From: Flavobacteriales bacterium UBA6772
GTDB taxonomy: Bacteria > Bacteroidota > Bacteroidia > Flavobacteriales > UBA7430
DNA: 6,966 nucleotides
Direction of reading: 5' to 3'
Assembly (NCBI GenBank): GCA_002453265.1
Contig: DKGK01000107.1
Coordinates: 1-6,966, forward strand
Positions 1 to 5,668 of the stretch are shown piece by piece; position 1 is the first letter of the stretch, and each line of letters opens with the position of its first letter. The translations under genes and the position numbers were made by a program. The notes under the pieces are model-generated. The model did not search any database, was not told where the DNA came from, and worked only from the letters and a program-made list of their open reading frames with translations.

Positions 1-220
1 TAAAACAAAAATGGTATTGTTGGAACCTTAAAAAACAAACAAATATAACAGACTTCATAAGCTAATGCCTTAAATATCCGAATAGGCTGAGATGCTATTA
101 CTCGATCAAAAATAGTTTTACTAAAAGGCGATATTTATGGTTAATTTTAATCAATAGTCAACTTTATATTGTGTACCATTATGTGCCTTTTATTAATACT
201 CAAATTAATTGACTTAGTGC
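1..220. other. Non-coding A+T-rich stretch downstream of the sigma-factor unit
   Basis: I see no supported gene here. Stop codons are frequent in all frames and no partial protein enters from the left edge. The only structure I can point to is the inverted repeat at 122-129/185-192, listed separately. The stretch lies just 3' of the membrane protein gene on the minus strand, so it should contain the end of that transcript. Confidence 0.6.
122..192 (-). repeat. 8-bp perfect inverted repeat, possible transcript-end structure
   Basis: TAAAAGGC at 122-129 is perfectly mirrored by GCCTTTTA at 185-192, with 55 bases between. The loop contains a second weak hairpin (TGGTTAA/TTAATCA, about 138-153, with one G-U pair). 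Read on the minus strand, the right arm begins 28 bases after the stop codon of the membrane protein gene, and the distal arm ends in TTTTA. That placement suits a transcript 3' end. The long loop and lack of a clean T-run make a classical intrinsic terminator doubtful. Confidence 0.3.
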
Positions 221-877
221 TTACTTTCTCAATTCTTCCATTTCTTTGAGTAATCCATCTAACCTTTTAAATATACGCCCGTAAACAATATTCAAATCAA
301 CTTTTCCTATAGCACCTCCAAAATAAGAAATTGTACCTAAAATAATTATAAGTCCTATTAACCAAAAAAATGGAAAGCCTAGAATTAGTATTGTTTCTGG
401 ATTGTTGATTAGGAATTCGTTTAGCATAATATTACCTGGGATGTCTCCACCGTAACTACCAAACCAAAATCCAGCAAGCATAACCAAACAAACATAAGGG
501 TACATAATTCTGGATAGTTTTGTGCTTACGCTTATCAATTCTTTTGCCCAATCATCAAAGGATTTTAGGTAGGTATAACTGTTTTGGCTCTTGTCTAATA
601 GTTCTAATTTCTTTTTGAATTTTATTGAAATAGTAAGAATCCCACAAAAGAGAAAAAACATAGGTATTGCCATGTATGGCATTTCTGAAGGTGAAGCCAC
701 AAGTAACATAATTATAGCAAAACAAAATATTCCTATAATATTCTTCTTGTACATTAATTTAAACTGTTCAACAATATCTATAGATTTTTGTTGGTACAAA
801 TTATTCAGTTTTGGTGCTAGTAATGCGTCTGGTTTTAAGAATCCGTATTCCCAAATTGATTCAATTGATTTTTCCAT
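221..877 (-). CDS. Four-helix membrane protein co-transcribed with an ECF sigma factor; possible sigma regulator
   Basis: This 218-residue protein belongs to no family I recognise. Its N-terminal 45 residues are soluble and would be cytoplasmic under the simplest topology. Four hydrophobic segments follow at about 47-62, 68-86, 124-141 and 161-184. They form two hairpins separated by a charged loop (about 87-123, rich in Lys, Asp and Ser) and end in a charged, probably helical tail (about 193-218, containing FKRLDGLLKEMEELRK). There is no signal peptide, lipobox or visible enzymatic motif. The ATG overlaps the final 17 bases of the upstream sigma gene, so translation of the two is probably coupled. 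This arrangement is typical of sigma/anti-sigma pairs, and a soluble N-terminus joined to membrane helices would fit an anti-sigma factor. However, I see no zinc-binding HxxxCxxC motif and no FecR-like periplasmic domain, so the role is inferred from context only. An unrelated membrane protein that merely shares the transcript is the alternative. Confidence 0.8.
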   Translation of the reverse strand: MEKSIESIWEYGFLKPDALLAPKLNNLYQQKSIDIVEQFKLMYKKNIIGIFCFAIIMLLVASPSEMPYMAIPMFFLFCGILTISIKFKKKLELLDKSQNSYTYLKSFDDWAKELISVSTKLSRIMYPYVCLVMLAGFWFGSYGGDIPGNIMLNEFLINNPETILILGFPFFWLIGLIIILGTISYFGGAIGKVDLNIVYGRIFKRLDGLLKEMEELRK

Positions 878-1352
878 GGAGTATTTTTTTTAGTCGTTGT
901 TTAATTCTTTTTATTCGGACCCCAATATTATTGGGGTTTGTCCCTATTATTTCTGCCATTTCAACATAGCTTTTCTCTTCTAAATACAAGAGTATTAAGG
1001 CACGATCTATTTCAGCTAGTTGCTTAATAGCTTTGTATAAAGTATTTAAATCCTCATCGGTAAATGCTTTACTATCCTCAATTACTTGCTCTGGTAAAGA
1101 GTCTGTGTTAAAATATTGATGCTTTCTTTTTTTGCTTTTTACAAGCGTTAAGCAAACATTTAAAGACAATCGATAGATCCAAGTAGACCATTCCGATTCC
1201 TTTTTAAATTTGTCTCTACTTCTCCAAATCTGTAAACAAACCTCTTGATAATAATCTTCGAAGTCCTCTTGCGAATTTGTATAAGCTCGGCAAATTTTAA
1301 TAATTATACCCGAATAGGGTAGTATGGATGTTGTGTAAAAGTCGCTACTCAA
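861..1352 (-). CDS. ECF-type RNA polymerase sigma-70 factor
   Basis: This 163-residue protein has the compact two-domain build of extracytoplasmic-function sigma factors, which direct RNA polymerase to a small alternative regulon. Region 2 spans about residues 12-77, with the conserved acidic/aromatic helix DFEDYYQEVCLQIWRS (30-45) and the STWIYRLSLNVCL segment that normally melts and reads the -10 element. A short linker (about 78-102) is followed by region 4 (about 103-158). Its helix-turn-helix (KSYVEMAEIIGTNPNNIGVRIKRIKQRL) would read the -35 element. The start is probably TTG at 1352. Two in-frame stop codons lie four to five codons upstream, the first in-frame ATG is far inside region 4, and starting at TTG gives a complete region 2. 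The start could instead be ATT one codon earlier. The gene overlaps the downstream membrane protein gene by 17 bases. The target genes and inducing signal cannot be read from the sequence. Confidence 0.93.
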   Translation of the reverse strand: MSSDFYTTSILPYSGIIIKICRAYTNSQEDFEDYYQEVCLQIWRSRDKFKKESEWSTWIYRLSLNVCLTLVKSKKRKHQYFNTDSLPEQVIEDSKAFTDEDLNTLYKAIKQLAEIDRALILLYLEEKSYVEMAEIIGTNPNNIGVRIKRIKQRLKKILHGKIN

Positions 1353-1483
1353 AATTGTGTTTTATTAGTTAGTGGCAGAAAATTAGATTTATTACACTTA
1401 GGATTCGTTTTTTTTATAATATCGGTATGTTAATTTACAATTATTGTTTGGATATTCATACTTGTACTAAATTATAGTGCTAC

Positions 1484-1505
1484 AAGCTTCTAATAGTATT
1501 AGCTT
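1484..1505. repeat. Small imperfect palindrome
   Basis: CTAATA-G-TATTAG at 1490-1502 is a perfect 6-bp-arm palindrome around a single base. Outside it, AAGC (1484-1487) can also pair with GCTT (1502-1505) if three bases bulge out. It marks the left border of the repeat patchwork and could be an operator or simply A+T-rich coincidence. No T-run follows, so it is not a terminator. Confidence 0.25.
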
Positions 1506-1622
1506 ATCTGTTACTGGACGGCTTTCATAATGAACTCACTAGCCTTCCTACCTTCAGGCAAGCTCAAACAGCATTTTGCTACGCTCATTTTATACGTTTA
1601 TTTCACTAAAAGAAAAGAGGTC

Positions 1623-1698
1623 GGGAAATATAAAAAAAAGGCGGAAATAGGTAGTTGGGAAATAGGGAATAGTATTTATCAATATGACAATTATCAAT
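1623..1698 (+). repeat. Degenerate short direct repeats with 15-bp offsets
   Basis: GGAAATAGG occurs at 1643-1651 and again at 1658-1666, offset by 15 bases. Related versions are GGGAAATA at 1623-1630 and GGGAATAG at 1665-1672. Directly after these, TTATCAAT at 1676-1683 recurs at 1691-1698, also offset by 15. The composition (purine-rich GGGAAATAGG followed by ATCAATTATCAAT-like units) resembles low-complexity filler often found between genes in Bacteroidota, which can create spurious open frames. That comparison is from memory and was not searched. Confidence 0.5.
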
Positions 1699-1821
1699 TG
1701 ATTTGTTTGTCAGGCTCAGGAACTCGACGCCCACACATAGGAATAGTAAATATTATCTCTTCAAATTATCGTCTTTTGAGAAGCCTTAACGTGACAATTT
1801 GGTTTTCGTCTTTGTCAGTTT

Positions 1822-1845
1822 AATTCAAAACTTAGAATTCAAAAC
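1822..1845 (+). repeat. 10-bp direct repeat AATTCAAAAC, two copies
   Basis: AATTCAAAAC at 1822-1831 is repeated exactly at 1836-1845, with TTAG between the copies, giving a 14-base period. It closes the right side of the repeat patchwork. It is probably part of the same decayed intergenic filler rather than a protein-binding site. Confidence 0.45.
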
Positions 1846-1990
1846 ACATAACTATTTTACAACCTAGTCTTTAAATGATTTTTTGACAGGAAGACAATTT
1901 TGACTTATTTTATCTGTGTAACAATCTTCAAAATAGATGATTATTTCAATATCTTGTAATCTTACAGACAAGCTAGTAATAGTATGTATA

Positions 1991-2024
1991 TTTGATGCTT
2001 AAATTTATTTTTATAATATCTTAA
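1991..2024 (+). promoter_or_regulatory. Possible Bacteroidota-type promoter of rnz
   Basis: TTTG at 1991-1994 is followed after 22 bases by TATCTTAA at 2017-2024, which partly fits the Bacteroidota -7 pattern TAnnTTTG (TA and the first two T are right). The 22-base spacer is at the upper end of what is seen for this promoter class. Transcription would start near 2030, leaving a short leader. The match is weak in such A+T-rich DNA. Confidence 0.25.
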
Positions 2025-2036
2025 ACGGATTATAAA

Positions 2037-2053
2037 ACACACACACAAAAAAA
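2037..2053 (+). promoter_or_regulatory. (AC)5-A7 leader directly before the rnz start codon
   Basis: Five AC dinucleotides (2037-2046) run into seven A residues that abut the rnz ATG. There is no Shine-Dalgarno sequence. Flavobacterial mRNAs commonly use A-rich, T-free leaders for initiation, and this stretch fits that pattern, supporting ATG 2054 as the true start. Simple repeats of this type can change length by slippage, which would alter the leader but not the reading frame. Confidence 0.45.
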
Positions 2054-2989
2054 ATGAGTTTTGAAATAACAATCTTAGGTTGTGGTTCTGCCTCACCAAC
2101 TTCGTATAGAAATCCTTCAGCACAAATTGTACAAATTCAAGATCGTACTATTTTAGTAGATTGTGGTGAAGGCACTCAAATGCAACTCCGAAAAAATAAA
2201 ATTCGGATGCAAAAGATCAACCATATATTAATATCTCATCTTCATGGCGATCACTATTTTGGTTTAGTTGGACTCTTATCTACTTTTCATTTACTTGGTA
2301 GAACTAAGGAATTACATGTGTTTGCTGCAGATTCTTTAAAAGAAATTATTTATACACAACTCAAAGCTTCTAAAACCTATTTAAAATACCCACTTCATTT
2401 TCATACACTCAATTATTCTGAAAAAGAATTGCTGTTTTCGGATAAAAAAATTGAAGTATTTTCTTTTCCTATGCGTCACAGTATTCCTGTATGTGGTTTT
2501 TTAATTCAAGAAAAACCTCATCCACGTAAAATAAACCGCAAGGCAATAGATGCTTTTGAAGTTCCTACTTATCAGATTAATACTATTAAGGAAGGTGCCA
2601 ATTTTATTGCAGAGGATGGAAAAGAAATCCCTAATTCTAAATTAACTTTCGATCCTTCTCCAGCTTTTTCTTACGGCTATTGTTCAGATACTTCTTACTA
2701 TCCTGAAATATGTAAACATATTAAGGATTGTTCTTTAGTATATCATGAGGCTACTTTTGGAAAAGAATTAGCGAAATTAGCGAAACAAACACAGCACTCT
2801 ACTACAGATCAAGCGGCATTAATTGCCAAACAAGCTAATGTTGGAGGCTTAATAATAGGTCATTATTCTGCTCGTTATACAGATTTGCAAGTCTTACTAA
2901 ATGAGTCGAAAGAGATTTTTGAAAACACAATTTTAGCAAAAGACGGAATGAAAATTACCTTACCCTTTCTTCCTCAGCCAAAAGAATAA
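2054..2989 (+). CDS. rnz: Ribonuclease Z (tRNA 3' endonuclease)
   Basis: RNase Z is the zinc-dependent metallo-beta-lactamase-fold endonuclease that cuts the 3' trailer from tRNA precursors in the cytoplasm. At 311 residues this is the usual length of the short bacterial form. All metal-binding motifs are present: HLHGDH at 62-67 (His62, His64, Asp66, His67), His142 in FPMRHSIP, Asp212 in YCSDTSYYP, His248 in THE...QHSTTDQA-type context (QHSTTDQA), and His270 in GHYSARY. The N-terminal GCGSASPT/NPSAQ strand and DCGEGTQMQLR segment are typical. The stretch from about 153 to 200 (KPHPRKINRKAIDAFEVP and onward) corresponds to the flexible arm that grips the tRNA elbow. The start is supported by the A-rich leader and by the family's N-terminus. 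The gene is single and faces lgt, with which its last 30 bases overlap. I see no other partner in its transcript. Confidence 0.97.
   Translation: MSFEITILGCGSASPTSYRNPSAQIVQIQDRTILVDCGEGTQMQLRKNKIRMQKINHILISHLHGDHYFGLVGLLSTFHLLGRTKELHVFAADSLKEIIYTQLKASKTYLKYPLHFHTLNYSEKELLFSDKKIEVFSFPMRHSIPVCGFLIQEKPHPRKINRKAIDAFEVPTYQINTIKEGANFIAEDGKEIPNSKLTFDPSPAFSYGYCSDTSYYPEICKHIKDCSLVYHEATFGKELAKLAKQTQHSTTDQAALIAKQANVGGLIIGHYSARYTDLQVLLNESKEIFENTILAKDGMKITLPFLPQPKE
2960..2989. other. 30-bp tail-to-tail overlap of rnz and lgt coding sequence
   Basis: The last nine codons plus stop of rnz (ending LPQPKE) and of lgt (ending LRKKG) are read from the same 30 bases on opposite strands. Both stop codons are TAA. 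No terminator hairpin fits between the genes, so the two transcripts must run into each other and have complementary 3' ends. Confidence 0.9.
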
Positions 2990-4102
2990 ACTTAGACCTA
3001 AGACGACCAATCCTGCAGAAATCATTTCTGCTTGCGTAAGTCCATTGTATAGTTCGTTGTTAATTCGAATTTTCTCAATAGAAAAACGTTCTAGTCCATT
3101 AAAAACTAAATACAGTCCGAAAAGCATTCCTGGAGTTTTAAAACTATTTCTAAGCTTCCATATAATGGTAAATAAAAGTATTCCCATTATCGCCTCATAT
3201 ACCGCGGTTGGGTAAACTGGATTAGCTAATTCGTAGCAATACAGACCTAAAGGATCGCTACAATCTGCCATACGTTCTCCGGCACGAATAACATTATTTG
3301 GGTAGGTATATGCCCACATCCAATCGGGTAAAAATTGTAAATATTCAGGTTTAGGGTTTAAGTTTACTATTCCCCAGTCTCCATCTCCAGAAGTATGGCA
3401 GCCTATACGACCTATTCCGTATGCCAACATTAATGGAGCAGCCATTGCATCGGCTATAATTCCTGTTTTAATTCTGTACTGTTTTACGTATATAATTACT
3501 GCTGCTGCACCACAAATTAATCCACCATAAAATGTGAGTCCTCCACCAGATAATAATTGCCCCATAGGATCGGCAATAAAAGTATCCCAGTTTTCGAGCT
3601 GATGAAATATTTTAGCACCTACCAATCCTGCACCAGCAGAAATTAATAATAGATTAGCTGTTAGTTCCTGCGGTTTTACCTCAATCTCTTCTTCTACTAA
3701 TTCGGTAAATGGGTTCGTTTTCTTTATATAAATACCGTAAGCCAATCCTAAAGCCAGACCTATTAAAGCTCCCGTAGTAGAACCCTGAACAGAGAATAAA
3801 AATGAAAAAGTATCGTCTATAAAGTAACTGTAATTGTAATATGCAAACAATCCTTTAAAGCCAATAAGTAAGCCAGTAAGAGCGTGTTTAACAAGCTCTT
3901 TTGTTTCTGTAGGCTTTCCTTTAATTAACTTCTTTTTAGTAGTAGGAATTAAACCAGCGTCATTTTTTTCGGTTAAGTCTTTAGAAATAAAATAACTTCC
4001 TGCTAAAAAGGCTAAAGCAATAAAAAAACCAAAGGTTTTAAAAGGTAGCGGAATAAAAAAACCTGTTAGGTATTCTATTAAATGACTTAGCGTAGGAAAC
4101 AT
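2960..4102 (-). CDS. lgt: Prolipoprotein diacylglyceryl transferase
   Basis: Lgt is the inner-membrane enzyme that moves a diacylglyceryl group from phosphatidylglycerol to the lipobox cysteine of prolipoproteins, the first step of lipoprotein maturation. The 380-residue protein is multi-pass, with helices at about 22-40, 75-92, 105-126, 148-165, 188-206, 216-232, 303-316, 325-337 and 358-376. The Lgt signature region appears as GRIGCHTSGDGDWG (231-244), keeping the catalytic-type Arg232. YPTAVYE (297-303) matches the HPTQLYE motif, and LERFSIEKIR (337-346) matches the C-terminal RF..E..R motif. It is about 90 residues longer than the E. coli enzyme, mostly from a Lys-rich, charged insert at about 41-73 and the acidic segment at 130-147. 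LTFYGG (189-194) has Tyr192 where E. coli Lgt has the important His103. It lies 5 bases downstream of mtaB, so the two probably share a transcript, and its last 30 bases overlap rnz tail to tail. Confidence 0.92.
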   Translation of the reverse strand: MFPTLSHLIEYLTGFFIPLPFKTFGFFIALAFLAGSYFISKDLTEKNDAGLIPTTKKKLIKGKPTETKELVKHALTGLLIGFKGLFAYYNYSYFIDDTFSFLFSVQGSTTGALIGLALGLAYGIYIKKTNPFTELVEEEIEVKPQELTANLLLISAGAGLVGAKIFHQLENWDTFIADPMGQLLSGGGLTFYGGLICGAAAVIIYVKQYRIKTGIIADAMAAPLMLAYGIGRIGCHTSGDGDWGIVNLNPKPEYLQFLPDWMWAYTYPNNVIRAGERMADCSDPLGLYCYELANPVYPTAVYEAIMGILLFTIIWKLRNSFKTPGMLFGLYLVFNGLERFSIEKIRINNELYNGLTQAEMISAGLVVLGLSLFFWLRKKG

Positions 4103-4107
4103 ATTTT

Positions 4108-5418
4108 TTAATTTAAGATTTCTGCGAGAATGGCTCCATCCTCATCAAAATCGTTCAACTTTACTTTTATAATTTGATTTCTCAATCCTGGATCATACTC
4201 AACCTTTACTTTAACGTAGTTTTCCGTAAAGCCTTGTATAAATCCATTTTTATTATCGTGCTCAAAAAGTACAGTTCGCGTACTTCCTCTATTTTTTTCG
4301 TAAAAAGCTCTTTTTTTCTTAGCCGATAAAATGCGTAACATTTTACTTCTTTTACTCCGAACGCCTTTGTCTATAACACTTTTCATTACTGCGGCTTCGG
4401 TATTGGCTCTTTCAGAATAACTAAATACATGTAAATATGAAATGTCTAACTCGCTTAAAAGGGCATAGGTTTCTTGAAAAAGTTCTTCTGTTTCTCCAGG
4501 AAAACCAACAATTACATCAACTCCAATACAGCAATCGGGCATTTTTTCTTTTATACGTTCTACCCGTTCTTTATAAAGTCCCGTTAAATAACGACGTTTC
4601 ATTTTTTTCAATAATTCATCAGAACCCGATTGTAATGGTATATGAAAATGAGGTACAAATACATTGGAATGAGCAACGAAATCTATCGTTTCGTCTTTTA
4701 ATAAATTGGGTTCTATAGAAGAAATACGAAGTCTAGAAATCCCTTCTACCTTATCTAAAGCCTGTACTAAATCTAAAAAAGTATTTTCGTGTTTTTTATT
4801 TCCGAATTCACCTTTTCCATAGTCTCCTATGTTTACGCCGGTAAGCACAATTTCTTTAATGTCTTTCTCCGAAATATCCTTTGCGTTTTTAAGAACGTTG
4901 TTTAAGCTATCGGATCGAGAAATTCCTCTCGCTAATGGAATGGTACAGTAGGTGCATTTATAATCGCAGCCATCTTGAACTTTTAAGAAAGCTCTAGTTC
5001 TATCGCCTATAGAATACGCTCCTTCGAAGAAATCGGCATCTACAATTTCACAAGAGTGAACCTCAGCTATATCTTGCTTGCTTAAATCGTTTAGGTAAGA
5101 GGCGAGCTTGAATTTCTCCGTTGCACCCAAAACTAAATCTACTCCTTCAAATTTCGCAATCTCGTTTGGTTTAAGCTGAGCAAAACAGCCTATTATAACC
5201 ACAAAAGCGTCAGGGTTTACTTTTAAAACCTGACGAACAATACGTTTACATTCCTTATCTGCATTTTCTGTAACCGAGCAGGTATTTAGCACGTAGATGT
5301 CTGCGTACTCTTTAAATTCTACTTTTTCGTAGCCTTCCTCTTCACACGAACGTGCAATAGTAGAAGTCTCCGAATAGTTGAGTTTACATCCTAAAGTGTG
5401 AAAAGCTACTTTCTTCAT
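4108..5418 (-). CDS. mtaB: tRNA (t6A37) 2-methylthiotransferase, radical SAM
   Basis: MtaB adds a methylthio group to N6-threonylcarbamoyladenosine at position 37 of tRNAs that read ANN codons, giving ms2t6A and steadying decoding. With the start at 5418 it has 436 residues, the normal length. The N-terminal methylthiotransferase domain carries the auxiliary-cluster cysteines Cys11 (HTLGCKLNYSE), Cys47 (NTCSVT) and Cys78 (IIGCFAQ). The radical-SAM domain carries CDYKCTYC (Cys151, Cys155, Cys158). A C-terminal TRAM-type RNA-binding domain covers about 375-435. HTLGCKLN distinguishes the MtaB branch from MiaB and RimO. The open frame extends 19 codons further to an ATG at 5475, but family proteins start at MKKVAFHTLGCK, and a perfect promoter -7 box lies inside that extension, so I chose ATG 5418. 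lgt follows 5 bases later and is probably co-transcribed. There is no Shine-Dalgarno sequence. Confidence 0.95.
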   Translation of the reverse strand: MKKVAFHTLGCKLNYSETSTIARSCEEEGYEKVEFKEYADIYVLNTCSVTENADKECKRIVRQVLKVNPDAFVVIIGCFAQLKPNEIAKFEGVDLVLGATEKFKLASYLNDLSKQDIAEVHSCEIVDADFFEGAYSIGDRTRAFLKVQDGCDYKCTYCTIPLARGISRSDSLNNVLKNAKDISEKDIKEIVLTGVNIGDYGKGEFGNKKHENTFLDLVQALDKVEGISRLRISSIEPNLLKDETIDFVAHSNVFVPHFHIPLQSGSDELLKKMKRRYLTGLYKERVERIKEKMPDCCIGVDVIVGFPGETEELFQETYALLSELDISYLHVFSYSERANTEAAVMKSVIDKGVRSKRSKMLRILSAKKKRAFYEKNRGSTRTVLFEHDNKNGFIQGFTENYVKVKVEYDPGLRNQIIKVKLNDFDEDGAILAEILN

Positions 5419-5434
5419 AATCTTAAATCGGCTG

Positions 5435-5442
5435 CAAATGTA
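5435..5442 (-). promoter_or_regulatory. Bacteroidota -7 promoter box for mtaB-lgt
   Basis: On the minus strand, positions 5442 to 5435 read TACATTTG, a perfect match to the Bacteroidota primary-sigma -7 consensus TAnnTTTG. It sits 16 bases before ATG 5418, which would leave a leader of about 10 bases. No TTG is seen 17-25 bases upstream, so the -33 element is poor or absent. The box decides between the two possible mtaB starts. Confidence 0.5.
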
Positions 5443-5478
5443 TGAAATTAAGAGGCTTTTGGGTTCTTTACTCATAAC

Positions 5479-5613
5479 TTTAGGTTTTCGAATTTTAATC
5501 TTATTCTTTTTACTTTTCTCTGTGTTAAATTTTAAAACCTTAGCTAGGTTATGATTTAAAAATTTGCCTTATTAAAAACAAAAATAATTACGCTAAATTC
5601 TCATAAACCTAAA
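5479..5613. repeat. Set of AGGTT half-sites in the divergent promoter region
   Basis: TTTAGGTTT at 5479-5487 has an exact inverted copy, AAACCTAAA, at 5605-5613. Midway between them is a hairpin-like palindrome, AACCT-TAGCT-AGGTT (5536-5550), flanked by roughly complementary A/T-rich arms (TTAAATTTTAAA upstream and ATTTAAAAATTT downstream). The four AGGTT/AACCT half-sites in about 135 bases could be an operator for one or both divergent genes. The flanks are so A+T-rich that chance is also possible. Confidence 0.3.
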
Positions 5614-5617
5614 CGCA

Positions 5618-5651
5618 TTGAGTATAATTAAATAAACAATTTCTATTTTAG
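5618..5651 (+). promoter_or_regulatory. Possible promoter of the substrate-binding lipoprotein gene
   Basis: TTG at 5618-5620 and TATTTTAG at 5644-5651 (one mismatch to TAnnTTTG) are 23 bases apart, the upper limit for this promoter class. The -7 box ends 17 bases before ATG 5669, giving a short leader. It has the right direction and distance, but a near-match like this is easily found by chance in such DNA. Confidence 0.35.
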
Positions 5652-5668
5652 GACTTTAATAAATAGCT

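Larger units (their letters stand above)
1353..2053. other. Long intergenic region between the divergent sigma gene and rnz, with repetitive filler
   Basis: This roughly 700-bp gap should hold the promoters of the sigma gene (left end, minus strand) and of rnz (right end, plus strand). A TAATTTTC sequence on the minus strand (1385 to 1378), 26 bases before the sigma TTG, resembles a Bacteroidota -7 box, but no TTG lies at a proper distance upstream of it. The centre (about 1485-1850) is built of short imperfect direct repeats. A 97-codon open frame at 1530-1823 runs through these repeats, resembles no protein I know, and is best treated as non-coding. At 1860-1990 I see only A+T-rich sequence. 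Confidence 0.6.

Noticed and set aside
591..893. 100-codon open frame on the plus strand
   Set aside because: It is antisense to the membrane protein gene and extends into the sigma gene end. The minus-strand genes explain the sequence.
1398..1416. T-run (eight T) at about 1408-1415 considered as an intrinsic terminator
   Set aside because: No stable G+C-containing hairpin precedes it on either strand, and no gene ends nearby in the needed direction.
1530..1823. 97-codon open frame on the plus strand in the sigma/rnz gap
   Set aside because: It runs through short degenerate repeats, has no leader resembling those of the neighbouring genes, shows no domain or sensible composition, and its encoded peptide reads like repeat-derived filler. 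A genuine small protein is not excluded but is unsupported.
1485..1850. Repeat patchwork considered as a CRISPR array or an insertion sequence remnant
   Set aside because: Repeats are only 8-10 bases, occur two to four times at 14-15-bp offsets, and differ from block to block. There is no transposase fragment, terminal inverted repeat or target duplication.
4437..4718. 93-codon open frame on the plus strand
   Set aside because: It is antisense inside mtaB, which is a clear full-length family member there.
5419..5475. 19-codon N-terminal extension of mtaB
   Set aside because: It is not part of the family's N-terminus and contains a perfect promoter -7 box, so it is more likely leader and promoter DNA.
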